From Candidatus Pacearchaeota archaeon (GTDB lineage Archaea; Nanoarchaeota; Nanoarchaeia; Pacearchaeales; GW2011-AR1), in the NCBI GenBank assembly GCA_002690445.1, contig NZER01000218.1:1-11789 (forward strand): a stretch of 11,789 nt of DNA. Reading direction: 5' to 3'. The position numbers and the translations under genes are program-made. Shown piece after piece: positions 6,318-11,789 of this stretch. A model generated the notes under the pieces. It was not told the origin of the DNA and made no database searches. It was given only the letters and a program-made list of their open reading frames with translations. How positions within the stretch are numbered: position 1 is the first letter of the stretch; each line of letters opens with the position of its first letter.

Positions 6318-6338
6318 GCCGCGCCCGAAGGGCGCGGC
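6318..6338. other. Strong GC hairpin before repeat copy 1
   Basis: GCCGCGCCC and GGGCGCGGC pair over 9 bp with a GAA loop, about 40 nt after the trmY stop. Copy 2 of the adjacent repeat lacks it, so it is not a constant part of the element. It could help end the trmY transcript, but no U-tract follows. Confidence 0.55.
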
Positions 6339-6428
6339 TTGGTGCCGATGGCAACATACGCGAGCTTTGGGCTCGCTCATTTAGAGCGTGCCTGGCGGCA
6401 CGCAGCTACCTTCGGCAGTTTGGTAATG
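6338..6428. repeat. Four-hairpin intergenic repeat, copy 1
   Basis: This 91-bp element is shared with 9529-9618. It consists of four short hairpins in a row: TGCC/GGCA (6343-6353), GCGAGC/GCTCGC with loop TTTGG (6360-6376), GCGTGCC/GGCACGC (6386-6403), and an imperfect CTACC/GGCAG (about 6406-6418). The border sequences CTTGGTGCC and GCAGTTTGGTAATG are conserved. It is much more GC-rich than the AT-rich flanks. In hairpin four the copy-1 change gives an A-C mismatch on plus-strand RNA but a G-U pair on minus-strand RNA. It has no tRNA or CRISPR pattern; it may be a REP-like element or a small RNA. Confidence 0.75.
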
Positions 6429-6492
6429 ATGAAACTTAAGTAAAATGTAAATTTATTTTAGAATGTCAAATATATTCTACATTATCATAATC

Positions 6493-6500
6493 TTTATAAA
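6493..6500 (+). promoter_or_regulatory. TATA box deciding the start of the gene at 6521
   Basis: TTTATAAA is centred 24.5 nt before the ATG at 6521. It overlaps the other possible ATG at 6500, which therefore cannot be the start of a transcript made from this box. Confidence 0.65.
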
Positions 6501-6520
6501 TGAAAATCTTATCTAGTGAT

Positions 6521-6790
6521 ATGGCAAGACGTGTACAATTGCAGTATGACTTTAGTACAGCTGAAAATAGAGAATATTCGAATAATCTTTTTGTTGCTCT
6601 TGCTGAAAAAAGGATTGGGTTTGATGATTCAATCAGTATTAGGGGGAAGGTGCAGCTTATTGTGGATGATACTCATTATTATGCATACCTTATGACAATA
6701 GACGAGCAGGCAGATGCATTACAACATGCTCAGAGAGCAGATATGAGTCTACCTCCAAAATCTGAGCTTGCACAAACTGCCTCGCAGTAA
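6521..6790 (+). CDS. Small hypothetical protein
   Basis: The protein has 89 residues from the ATG at 6521, the start chosen because the TATA box covers the in-frame ATG at 6500. I recognise no family. It looks soluble: a basic N-terminus (MARRVQLQYDF), a middle with alternating strands (GKVQLIVDD, YYAYLMTI) that resembles a compact beta or alpha/beta fold, and a polar, Gln/Ala-rich tail. It has only three lysines against six arginines and is not G-rich, unlike the neighbouring housekeeping genes. It lies just after hairpin repeat copy 1. It may be acquired, and no function is proposed. Confidence 0.62.
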   Translation: MARRVQLQYDFSTAENREYSNNLFVALAEKRIGFDDSISIRGKVQLIVDDTHYYAYLMTIDEQADALQHAQRADMSLPPKSELAQTASQ

Positions 6791-6798
6791 GAGTAAGA

Positions 6799-6806
6799 TA
6801 TAAAAA
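6799..6806 (+). promoter_or_regulatory. TATA box of leader cassette copy B
   Basis: TATAAAAA is centred 25.5 nt before the leader ATG at 6828. Both leader copies thus have a TATA box at the same distance although the surrounding promoter sequences differ. Confidence 0.6.
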
Positions 6807-6827
6807 CCTATTTCTATTTTTATAAAA

Positions 6828-6899
6828 ATGAAAAAAGCAAATTTTTCCAAAGAAAAATTTTCATGCTTTCATTTTTCTAATGGAGGAGTCGAAAAATGA
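6828..6899 (+). CDS. Leader ORF, copy B, before acylphosphatase
   Basis: This is a 23-codon ORF with the same pattern as the one at 4030-4101: MKKxNFSxEKFS, then CFHFSxGGxEK. Residues that differ from copy A are A4, K8, N18 and V21. Its TGA overlaps the acylphosphatase ATG (ATGA). Sequence identity stops right after the shared ATG and a few A residues, so the repeated unit is the leader plus ribosome-binding region, not the downstream gene. A peptide product is unproven; a cis-acting leader is equally plausible. Confidence 0.55.
   Translation: MKKANFSKEKFSCFHFSNGGVEK
6839..6860. other. Perfect hairpin inside leader copy B
   Basis: AAATTTTTC pairs with GAAAAATTT over 9 bp with a CAAA loop. 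The whole 22-bp unit is the exact reverse complement of the hairpin at 4041-4062. Confidence 0.7.
6870..6898 (+). promoter_or_regulatory. Start-codon hairpin with SD in the loop, copy B
   Basis: CATTTTTC (6870-6877) can pair with GAAAAATG (6891-6898), covering the acylphosphatase start codon. The 13-nt loop contains GGAGGAG. The stem and loop length equal those of copy A, while the loop bases outside the Shine-Dalgarno sequence differ. Confidence 0.45.
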
Positions 6900-7174
6900 A
6901 AAAAGCAGCGAAGATTGTTGTATCAGGAACTGTGCAGGGTGTTTTTTTTAGAGGTTTTATTAAGAAAAAAGCAGAGGGGCTGGGGTTGACTGGGTTTGTT
7001 CGGAATTTGGAGGATGGGAATGTGGAGGTGGTGGTGGAAGGAGAGCGGGAGAATATTAACAAATTGGTTGATTTTTGCAAGAAGGGTCCGGAGCATTCTA
7101 TTATTAGCGGGCTGAAAACAGAAGAGATAAAGTGGTCTGGTGATTTCAAGGAGTTTAAAATTTTGAGGTTTTGA
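6896..7174 (+). CDS. acyP: Acylphosphatase
   Basis: The protein has 92 residues, the standard length of this one-domain alpha/beta enzyme, which hydrolyses carboxyl-phosphate bonds such as that of acetyl phosphate or acylphosphate side products. The signature GTVQGVFFR (11-19) contains the phosphate-binding loop and the catalytic R19. The second active-site residue, N37, is in GFVRNL (33-38), followed by the conserved DGNVEVVVEG. It is cytoplasmic. The start is fixed by GGAGGAG and the ATGA overlap with the leader ORF. It is followed by lysS, which has its own promoter. Confidence 0.94.
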   Translation: MKKAAKIVVSGTVQGVFFRGFIKKKAEGLGLTGFVRNLEDGNVEVVVEGERENINKLVDFCKKGPEHSIISGLKTEEIKWSGDFKEFKILRF

Positions 7175-7180
7175 TAAGTA

Positions 7181-7186
7181 TTTAAA
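7181..7186 (+). promoter_or_regulatory. TATA box of lysS
   Basis: TTTAAA is centred 24.5 nt before the lysS ATG at 7208, the same spacing as the shared box before cysS. Confidence 0.6.
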
Positions 7187-7207
7187 CTTTATTTTTATAG
7201 ATATATT

Positions 7208-8686
7208 ATGGCAGAAAAATTTTTCTGGGCAGATAAGATTGCAGAAGACATAATAAAACAGAAAGGGAATAAGGCTGAGTATGTTTGCGCTTCGGGAATT
7301 ACTCCTTCGGGGAAAGTTCATATTGGGAATTTTAGAGAGGTAATCACTACAGACCTTGTTGTGAGGGCGTTGAAAGACAAGGGGAAGAAAGTCAGATTTA
7401 TTTATTCGTGGGATGATTATGACAGGTTTAGGAAAGTCCCGGTTAATGTTCCTGGAGGATATGAAAAATATATTGGGATGCCTATTAGCGAGTTCCCTTC
7501 TCCTTTTGATAAGAAGAAAAATTATGCGAAATATTTTGAAGATGAATTTGAAAAATCGCTGAAGGGGGTTTTGATTGAACCGGAGTTTGTAAGGCAAAAC
7601 CTGATGAATAAAAAATGCAAGTATGCTGAGTTGATAAAAAAATCTCTGGATAACAAAGGCAAGATAATTAAGGTTTTGAATAAGTATCGCAAAGAGCCCT
7701 TAGAGGAATCGTGGTGGCCGATAATTGTTTATTGCGAGAAATGCATGAAGGACTGTACTAAAGTTTTAGGAGTTGCAGGATACTCTGTTGAGTATGAATG
7801 CTGCTGCGGAAATAAGGGGAATGTGGATTTTAGAAATAAGGGGTTGGTTAAGGCGGTGTGGCGGGTTGACTGGCCGTTGAGATGGACTTACGAGCATGTT
7901 GATTTTGAGCCGGGCGGGAAGGACCATAGTGCTTATGGCGGGAGTTTTATGACTTCAAAGGAAATTGTTAAGGATGTTTTTGGTTTTGAGCCGCCGGTTT
8001 ATCAGTTGTACGAATGGATTAATATTAAGGGGGGTCAGCAGTTTTCTTCTTCAAAAGGTGTGGCAACTAGTTTAAGTGATGTCGCAGAAATTTATGAACC
8101 GGGCGTGTTAAGGTTTTTGTTTGTTGGGACCCGGCCGAATAAGGGATTTCAAATTAGTTTTGACGACGATGTTATTAAACTTTATGATGATTTTGATGCT
8201 CTTGAAGAAAAATATTTTTCTAAAGATGTTAATCCGCAGGAAAAAAGAATTTATGAACTGTCGGTTTTAGATGTTCCAAAGAAAAAACCAGAGAGGGAGA
8301 GTTTTAGGCACTTGGTTACGCTTGTTCAGGTTGGCAAGGTTGGTAATTTGTCTAAGGGGCGGGCGGAGATGGTTAAAAACTGGCTTGAGAAATATGCTTC
8401 TGAGGATAGGAAGTTTGAGGTTCAGGATAAAGTGAAAATAAAATTAAGCAAGGATGATAAAGAACTTCTTTCAGGGGTTCGGAAAGTTTTGGCGGGCGCG
8501 AAAAATGCTGATGGGCTGCAGGAGGCGCTTTATGAATTTGCTAAAACAAATGGGAAGGATCTTAAGGAATTTTTTAAATTAATGTATGGGGTTATCTTGA
8601 ATAAGGAGAGGGGGCCGCGGCTTGGGGGGTTGATTTTTGCAATTGGCAAAGCAAAAGTGATCAAACTTATTGGGCAAGTAAAATAA
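7208..8686 (+). CDS. lysS: Lysyl-tRNA synthetase, class I
   Basis: The protein has 492 residues. It is the archaeal-type class I LysRS that charges tRNA-Lys, unrelated to the class II enzyme of most bacteria and eukaryotes. Visible are the HIGN motif (38-41) after GITPSGKV, the KMSKS-equivalent SSSKG (280-284), and a cysteine cluster (C176, C179, C183 with C198-C200) that looks like the zinc site of this family. The C-terminal helical anticodon-binding region is present, and the length fits archaeal homologues (about 500-530, slightly short). A TATA box supports a leaderless ATG. The DedA gene follows after 1 bp, so they are probably one operon. Confidence 0.97.
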   Translation: MAEKFFWADKIAEDIIKQKGNKAEYVCASGITPSGKVHIGNFREVITTDLVVRALKDKGKKVRFIYSWDDYDRFRKVPVNVPGGYEKYIGMPISEFPSPFDKKKNYAKYFEDEFEKSLKGVLIEPEFVRQNLMNKKCKYAELIKKSLDNKGKIIKVLNKYRKEPLEESWWPIIVYCEKCMKDCTKVLGVAGYSVEYECCCGNKGNVDFRNKGLVKAVWRVDWPLRWTYEHVDFEPGGKDHSAYGGSFMTSKEIVKDVFGFEPPVYQLYEWINIKGGQQFSSSKGVATSLSDVAEIYEPGVLRFLFVGTRPNKGFQISFDDDVIKLYDDFDALEEKYFSKDVNPQEKRIYELSVLDVPKKKPERESFRHLVTLVQVGKVGNLSKGRAEMVKNWLEKYASEDRKFEVQDKVKIKLSKDDKELLSGVRKVLAGAKNADGLQEALYEFAKTNGKDLKEFFKLMYGVILNKERGPRLGGLIFAIGKAKVIKLIGQVK

Positions 8687-8687
8687 T

Positions 8688-9356
8688 ATGATTATTGAAA
8701 AAATTTTAGCTTTAAATTTAGGATTTGTAGAGACATTTGGGTATCTTGTGATTTTTGCAAGTTTGTTGATTGAGGGTTTGCCTTTTATTGGGGCGTTTAT
8801 TCCGGGGGGTTCTATAATTTTATTTATTGCAGGTTTTGTTTCGCGGCTTGGTTTTTTGAATTTGTGGGTTTTGATAATTGCGGCTAGTGCTGCTTCGATT
8901 TTAATAGATAGTTTTGGGTATTGGCTGGGGCGGTATCGGGGGCAGGCGTTTTTGCATAAGTATGGAAAATATTTTTTTATGAAAAAAAGTTTGATAGAGA
9001 GAATTGGGGGTGTGATTCACGGGCATGCGGGGAAGGCGTTGATTCTTGGACGGTTTAATCCGGCGACAAGATCTATTGCTCCTTTTTTAGTTGGGGGTCA
9101 GAAAGTCAAATTTGGGAAGTTCTTTTTTTATAATGTGATAGGTGGGATTTGCTGGGTGGTGATGCTTTGTTTTTTGGGCTACTTGTTTGGGAATAGTCTG
9201 CAGTTAGCGCAGAGTTTAGAAAAATATATTTTGATTTTAACTGTTTTGCTGGCAGCGGGTTTTTATGGTTATTATGTGGTAGGATATTTGTTAAATGGAA
9301 AGAATAAAAAAGCTAAATGTGTTTTAGAAGAAGATGGCATTGATTGTAAAGAGTAA
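8688..9356 (+). CDS. DedA family membrane protein
   Basis: The protein has 222 residues with several hydrophobic segments. It belongs to the DedA/SNARE-associated (VTT) family, integral membrane proteins linked to membrane homeostasis and lipid-carrier flipping. Family signs are the re-entrant segment EGLPFIGAFIPGG (29-41, acidic E29), D74 with GYWLGR (77-82), and GRFNPATRSIAPFLVGG (121-137), which carries the conserved arginines R122 and R128. A short charged tail with two cysteines ends the protein. It starts one base after the lysS stop without a clear Shine-Dalgarno sequence, so it is probably translated by re-initiation. Its 3' end overlaps the next gene by 23 bp. The substrate is unknown. 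Confidence 0.93.
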   Translation: MIIEKILALNLGFVETFGYLVIFASLLIEGLPFIGAFIPGGSIILFIAGFVSRLGFLNLWVLIIAASAASILIDSFGYWLGRYRGQAFLHKYGKYFFMKKSLIERIGGVIHGHAGKALILGRFNPATRSIAPFLVGGQKVKFGKFFFYNVIGGICWVVMLCFLGYLFGNSLQLAQSLEKYILILTVLLAAGFYGYYVVGYLLNGKNKKAKCVLEEDGIDCKE

Positions 9357-9495
9357 GATTAAGGAAGTTGTTGAGCTGAATGTTTCTGATGAGGTGGCGA
9401 GGGAGTTGGAGATGAAGATCGAGGAGATTTTGAAAAAGGCAGAGGGGCGGGCGCGGGGGAATGGGCGGCGGACTATTTTTGCGCGGGATTTGTGA
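9334..9495 (+). CDS. Short histone-fold (DUF1931-like) DNA-binding protein
   Basis: The protein has 53 residues and starts inside the DedA coding region in another frame. The start ALIVKSKIKE, the central helix VSDEVARELEMKIEEILKKA and the end GNGRRTIFARDL match the pattern of small archaeal histone-fold proteins (DUF1931-like: IVKS.VKE...V...F...L...V..IL..A..RA..NGRKT...RDL). The helix-strand-helix is consistent with a minimal histone fold that pairs up and binds DNA. A role in chromatin or transcription is inferred from the family. It would be translated from the lysS-DedA mRNA. The reading is supported by the family match rather than by a ribosome-binding site, which is weak. Confidence 0.78.
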   Translation: MALIVKSKIKEVVELNVSDEVARELEMKIEEILKKAEGRARGNGRRTIFARDL

Positions 9496-9528
9496 TGTTT
9501 CACATTGTATTATGATTTACTAATCCAG

Positions 9529-9618
9529 CTTGGTGCCTTTGGCAATATAGGCGAGCTTTGGGCTCGCTAATTTAGGGCGTGCCTAGCGGCACGCACTGCC
9601 TTCGGCAGTTTGGTAATG
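9529..9618. repeat. Four-hairpin intergenic repeat, copy 2
   Basis: This 90-bp element corresponds to 6338-6428, with the same order of hairpins: TGCC/GGCA with loop TTT, GCGAGC/GCTCGC with loop TTTGG, GCGTGCC/GGCACGC with loop TAGC, and a perfect CTGCC/GGCAG. The strong extra hairpin found before copy 1 is missing. It fills most of the 205-bp gap between the histone-fold gene and the nuclease gene. Differences between the copies lie mostly in loops and linkers, which points to selection on RNA or DNA structure, or to shared descent with stem constraint. Confidence 0.75.
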
Positions 9619-9670
9619 GGAAAATGATGGGTTATTTTAGGATATGGCATTCAAGGGGTGGTATCAATAA

Positions 9671-9679
9671 AAATAAAAA
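9671..9679 (+). promoter_or_regulatory. Probable TATA box of the nuclease gene
   Basis: AAATAAAAA is centred 26 nt before the ATG at 9701. It is a weaker match than the other boxes, but the spacing is right. Confidence 0.45.
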
Positions 9680-9700
9680 GTATGTCTTTCTTGTTAGAGT

Positions 9701-10276
9701 ATGGAACTTGAATCAAAAAGAATTGAAAAGATAATCTCTAAAAAACAGAGGCGAAAAGAAATTCTAGAAAAAATAAAAAAAGCAGGAAGTGAAGAATATG
9801 AAACAGATTGGGATAATATGGGAATTCCAAAAATTTTAAAGAAAAAGGCGAAGATTTCTGAAGGGCGGAAGTCGCGGGCACGGGGGGCGGGGTTTGAGTT
9901 GAAGGTGCGGATGGATTTGGGAAAGTTGGGGTGGGTTGTTGATAAGTGGTCGAATAATGTTGATTTGGAGGTGGGGGAGGTGGTGACAGCTAAGAGAAAG
10001 TTTAATCCGTTTTCTAAGGTCATGACAATTGGAACTGGGTTTCCTGATTTTATTGCGTTTCAGTTAGTTGATGACAGGCGGTATAATGTTGTTGGTGTTG
10101 AAGTGAAAGTGAATGGTTTGTTGAGCAAGGTTGAGAAAGAGAAGTGTGCTTTTTTACTGAAAAAGAAAATTTTTAATGAGATTTGGATTGCTAAGAAAAG
10201 GAAAGAGGGCAGGCGGGTTTTTGTTGAGTATGTTGATTTTAAAGAGAGGTACGGGAATAAGTTTGGGTTAGGATGA
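9701..10276 (+). CDS. PD-(D/E)XK nuclease-like protein
   Basis: The protein has 191 residues. After a basic, coiled N-terminal region (1-60) comes a pattern typical of PD-(D/E)XK endonucleases: E66 in GFELKVR, a strand with W79 area residues, P115-D116 in TGFPDFIAF, and E134-V-K136 in VGVEVKV, followed by a helix and the strand FNEIWIAKK. Together these make E...PD...ExK, the metal-dependent active site seen in Holliday junction resolvases, VRR-NUC and restriction-like nucleases. Which subgroup is not clear by eye. No methylase or other defence gene is adjacent. The stop overlaps the next start (ATGA). It has its own probable promoter after hairpin repeat copy 2. Confidence 0.7.
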   Translation: MELESKRIEKIISKKQRRKEILEKIKKAGSEEYETDWDNMGIPKILKKKAKISEGRKSRARGAGFELKVRMDLGKLGWVVDKWSNNVDLEVGEVVTAKRKFNPFSKVMTIGTGFPDFIAFQLVDDRRYNVVGVEVKVNGLLSKVEKEKCAFLLKKKIFNEIWIAKKRKEGRRVFVEYVDFKERYGNKFGLG

Positions 10277-10920
10277 AAAAATTAATGTGCTTGGTGGTTT
10301 TTGTTTTGGCTGCTGGTTTTTGTTATGCTCTTGAGGTTGATTTTTCGTGTCCGAGGAAAGTTGAGGTGGATGAGGAATTTGAATGTGTATTGGAAGTGAG
10401 GGGCGGGGAGGGGGTTTATGATATGAAGGTTGAGCTGGTTGACGGGAAAAAGACGCTGGCTGAGATTTGGGATGGAGATAAGTGGAAGTCGGTATATTAT
10501 TATTTATATGAATTTATTGATGATGGAAAGGAAAAAGTTAAACTGAGGATTATTGAAGATGTTGAAGGGGATTTGGAGGGGGTGGTGAAGCTGAGGCAGG
10601 GCGACACGAGGGAATTTTTTGATTTTGATATTGAGGTGGGTGGGGGTGGTGGGGGTGAAGATGAAGAAGAGGGTGAAGACAGTAATGTTGGAAATAGTGA
10701 GGGAGAAGTTGGAGAAATAAAAACAACAGAAAAGGAAGTGATTATGCTGAATCAGAACGAAACAAGGGAAAATGTTATAAACTTAAATTCGCAACAAGAA
10801 GTTAAGCAAACAGGCAATGTTATATATGAATCAAAGAATCAGAAAATAACGGACTATGCGATTTATTTTTTTGCGGGTTTTTTGATTTTGGTTATTGTTG
10901 TTTTGCTTATTTGGCGGTGA
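10273..10920 (+). CDS. Secreted membrane-anchored protein with acidic linker
   Basis: The protein has 215 residues. A Sec signal peptide (1-19, MKKLMCLVVFVLAAGFCYA) precedes a beta-rich domain with two cysteines (C26, C38) that could form a disulfide. A Gly/Glu/Asp-rich linker follows (about 123-147), then a polar region with a possible glycosylation site (N152-E-T), and a C-terminal membrane helix (about 195-214) ending in Arg. The topology is therefore an outside domain on a stalk anchored at the C-terminus, typical of archaeal surface proteins. No function is recognised. It overlaps the nuclease stop by ATGA with no clear Shine-Dalgarno sequence, so co-translation is likely despite the unrelated product. 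Confidence 0.8.
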   Translation: MKKLMCLVVFVLAAGFCYALEVDFSCPRKVEVDEEFECVLEVRGGEGVYDMKVELVDGKKTLAEIWDGDKWKSVYYYLYEFIDDGKEKVKLRIIEDVEGDLEGVVKLRQGDTREFFDFDIEVGGGGGGEDEEEGEDSNVGNSEGEVGEIKTTEKEVIMLNQNETRENVINLNSQQEVKQTGNVIYESKNQKITDYAIYFFAGFLILVIVVLLIWR

Positions 10921-11227
10921 GGGTGCTCTTAATTGATATATGTTCCCTTTAGAATAACCTAGTAAAATCAGACCTTACTCCGGCGAAAATCTCCACCTTG
11001 TCGGTTTTCGATTTTCGCACACATTTTTATTAATGTGACATCTTCTTCCTACGTCGTAAAATACTAAATCAATAATAAGTAAAATGCTGAACAGAACATA
11101 GGAAATTTGCAACTGATCATAAATTCTAGAGGAGCAAAATGGGAAAGGACGAAGTCCGGATTTTGCGAGAGGTTGTTTGGATATATCTGACAAATAGTTT
11201 TATAAAATAGGAAAATCTGGTTAGATA
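10921..11227. other. 307-bp gap without a convincing gene, with hairpins
   Basis: A 9-bp perfect stem GCGAAAATC/GATTTTCGC (10983-10991 with 11010-11018), a small CACAT/ATGTG hairpin (about 11030-11039 region), and a compound stem GCAAAAT/ATTTTGC (11134-11140 with 11160-11166) enclosing GGAC-GAA-GTCC (11147-11157) are visible. An AT-rich TTGATATATG at about 10933 could be a plus-strand TATA box. A minus-strand frame runs through most of the gap but starts with TTG and ignores the hairpins. I compared it by eye with RNase P RNA, SRP RNA, tRNA and C/D box patterns and saw no match. An unrecognised structured RNA is possible. Confidence 0.4.
11198..11207 (+). promoter_or_regulatory. TATA box of the gene at 11228
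   Basis: TTTTATAAAA is centred 25.5 nt before the ATG at 11228. It is palindromic and could also fire leftwards into the gap. Confidence 0.65.
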
Positions 11228-11740
11228 ATGGCAGAAAAAGTAAGGGCGTTAATGATTGTGGAAATGGCAGGTCGGCCTGCTGGGCATGTTGTGACTACTT
11301 TGGAAAATCATGTTGGGCAGTTGAAGAATTTTCGGGATATAGAGGTTTTTGATATCAAGGTGAGTGCGCCGAAGGAGCTTGAGGAGAGGAAGGGGTTTTT
11401 TACGTGCTTTGCTGAGGTTGAATTTGAGGCAGATAATTTTGCAAGGGTAGCTGATATGATTTTTGATTTTATGCCTTCGTCTATTGAAATTTTAGAGCCG
11501 GCAAATATGAAGTTTAATGCAAATGATGCTACAGGTCTTTTGAATACTCTTTCTGGGAGACTGCATCGGTATGATGAAATTGCGAAGATTGCGAATCTGC
11601 AAAATCAGCAGCTGCTTAAAAAACTTCAGGCATTTGAGGGTGGGGTAGGCGGGGGGAGTGGGGCAGAGGCAGGGGGGGAGAAGGTGGAAGAAAAAGCTGT
11701 TGAGAAGAAGGAAAAGAAGAAAGAGAGGAAGAAAAAATGA
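11228..11740 (+). CDS. Conserved-looking hypothetical protein with charged tail
   Basis: The protein has 170 residues. The core (1-140) is soluble and mixed alpha/beta. It starts with a strand-helix unit (VRALMIVEMAGRPAGHVVTTLENHV), continues with a strand region FTCFAEVEFEAD, then MPSSIEILEPAN, and ends in a helix RLHRYDEIAKIANLQNQQLLKKL. The strand order resembles a ferredoxin-like fold. The style matches hypothetical proteins I have seen in DPANN archaea, but I cannot name a family. A Gly-rich linker (about 139-150) and a Lys/Glu tail follow, suggesting a disordered end that could touch nucleic acid or the ribosome. A leaderless start is supported by the TATA box. Confidence 0.82.
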   Translation: MAEKVRALMIVEMAGRPAGHVVTTLENHVGQLKNFRDIEVFDIKVSAPKELEERKGFFTCFAEVEFEADNFARVADMIFDFMPSSIEILEPANMKFNANDATGLLNTLSGRLHRYDEIAKIANLQNQQLLKKLQAFEGGVGGGSGAEAGGEKVEEKAVEKKEKKKERKKK

Positions 11741-11750
11741 GGGGGCGGTG

Positions 11751-11789
11751 GTGAGGGTTGGTGACGGGGCGGCGGGGGGGGGGTTGGTG
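11751..11789 (+). CDS. Possible start of the next gene, cut by the window edge
   Basis: After the stop at 11740, a GTG at 11751 (or 11748) opens a frame reading VRVGDGAAGGGLV up to the edge. Its GGG-rich codons resemble those of the other plus-strand genes, but 13 codons with a run of ten G (11774-11783) are too little to identify anything. Confidence 0.2.
   Translation, partial: MRVGDGAAGGGLV

Noticed and set aside
6338..6428. Whether the hairpin-rich repeat is a tRNA or a CRISPR unit
   Set aside because: There is no T-loop GTTCGA-type sequence, no acceptor-stem closure, and only two copies 3 kb apart without spacers.
9626..9733. A short plus-strand ORF (35 codons) starting in the gap after hairpin repeat copy 2 and running into the nuclease gene
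   Set aside because: It has no TATA box at the proper distance, it overlaps the better supported nuclease start in another frame, and it has no recognisable pattern.
11131..11175. RNase P-like string (GGGAAAGGAC...GAAGTCC) in the gap
   Set aside because: Only a few bases resemble conserved region I. The ACAGAAC-like string lies on the wrong side, and no overall P4 pairing could be traced.
10975..11193. A 72-codon minus-strand frame in the gap before the gene at 11228
   Set aside because: It starts with TTG, has no family likeness, and runs through perfect hairpins. The palindromic TATA box at 11198-11207 would put a leftward start inside the frame rather than at its beginning.

Overview
The window reads as chromosomal DNA of a small-genome DPANN-type archaeon (Woesearchaeota/Pacearchaeota-like). 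The lineage call is inferred from gene content and has not been tested by phylogeny. Pointers are a class I lysyl-tRNA synthetase, TrmY, a form III-type RubisCO, a short histone-fold protein, a pilin-like class III signal sequence, and archaeal TATA boxes placed about 25 nt upstream of start codons. Most plus-strand genes are rich in G and T, poor in C, use many GGG glycine codons and encode lysine-rich proteins. A few small unrecognised genes do not share this composition.

Layout: 1-141 upstream DNA and promoter; 142-687 pilin-like membrane protein; 723-950 DUF2283 protein; 1018-1239 unknown; 1284-2015 metallophosphoesterase; 2018-2473 (minus) lysine-poor unknown protein, divergent from 2522-3886 cysS. 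A 39-residue Cys-rich protein (3883-4002) overlaps the end of cysS. Then comes a leader ORF (4030-4101), a two-helix membrane protein (4098-4367) and RubisCO (4364-5653), all joined by ATGA overlaps. trmY lies at 5688-6278. A repeated four-hairpin element (6338-6428) precedes a small unknown gene (6521-6790). A second copy of the leader ORF (6828-6899) is joined by ATGA to an acylphosphatase (6896-7174). lysS (7208-8686), a DedA membrane protein (8688-9356) and a histone-fold protein (9334-9495) follow as one operon. The second hairpin element (9529-9618) precedes a PD-(D/E)XK-like nuclease (9701-10276), which overlaps a secreted, membrane-anchored protein (10273-10920). A 307-bp gap with hairpins leads to a K/E-tailed hypothetical protein (11228-11740), and the window ends in G-rich DNA.

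Translation and tRNA functions dominate (cysS, lysS, trmY). RubisCO is catalytically complete by motif; by family knowledge it would act in the archaeal AMP/nucleoside salvage route, but no pathway partner gene is in the window. Most first genes look leaderless: a TATA box centred 24-27 nt before the ATG. That rule moves several start codons to an internal ATG.

The most unusual feature is a 72-bp cassette present twice (4030-4101 and 6828-6899, 63 of 72 positions identical). It is a leaderless 23-codon ORF carrying a perfect 9-bp hairpin, a strong Shine-Dalgarno sequence and an ATGA overlap, placed before two unrelated genes. The hairpin loop is exactly inverted between the copies. The second repeat family, about 90 bp with four hairpins, also occurs twice. 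I could not match either family to anything known by eye.
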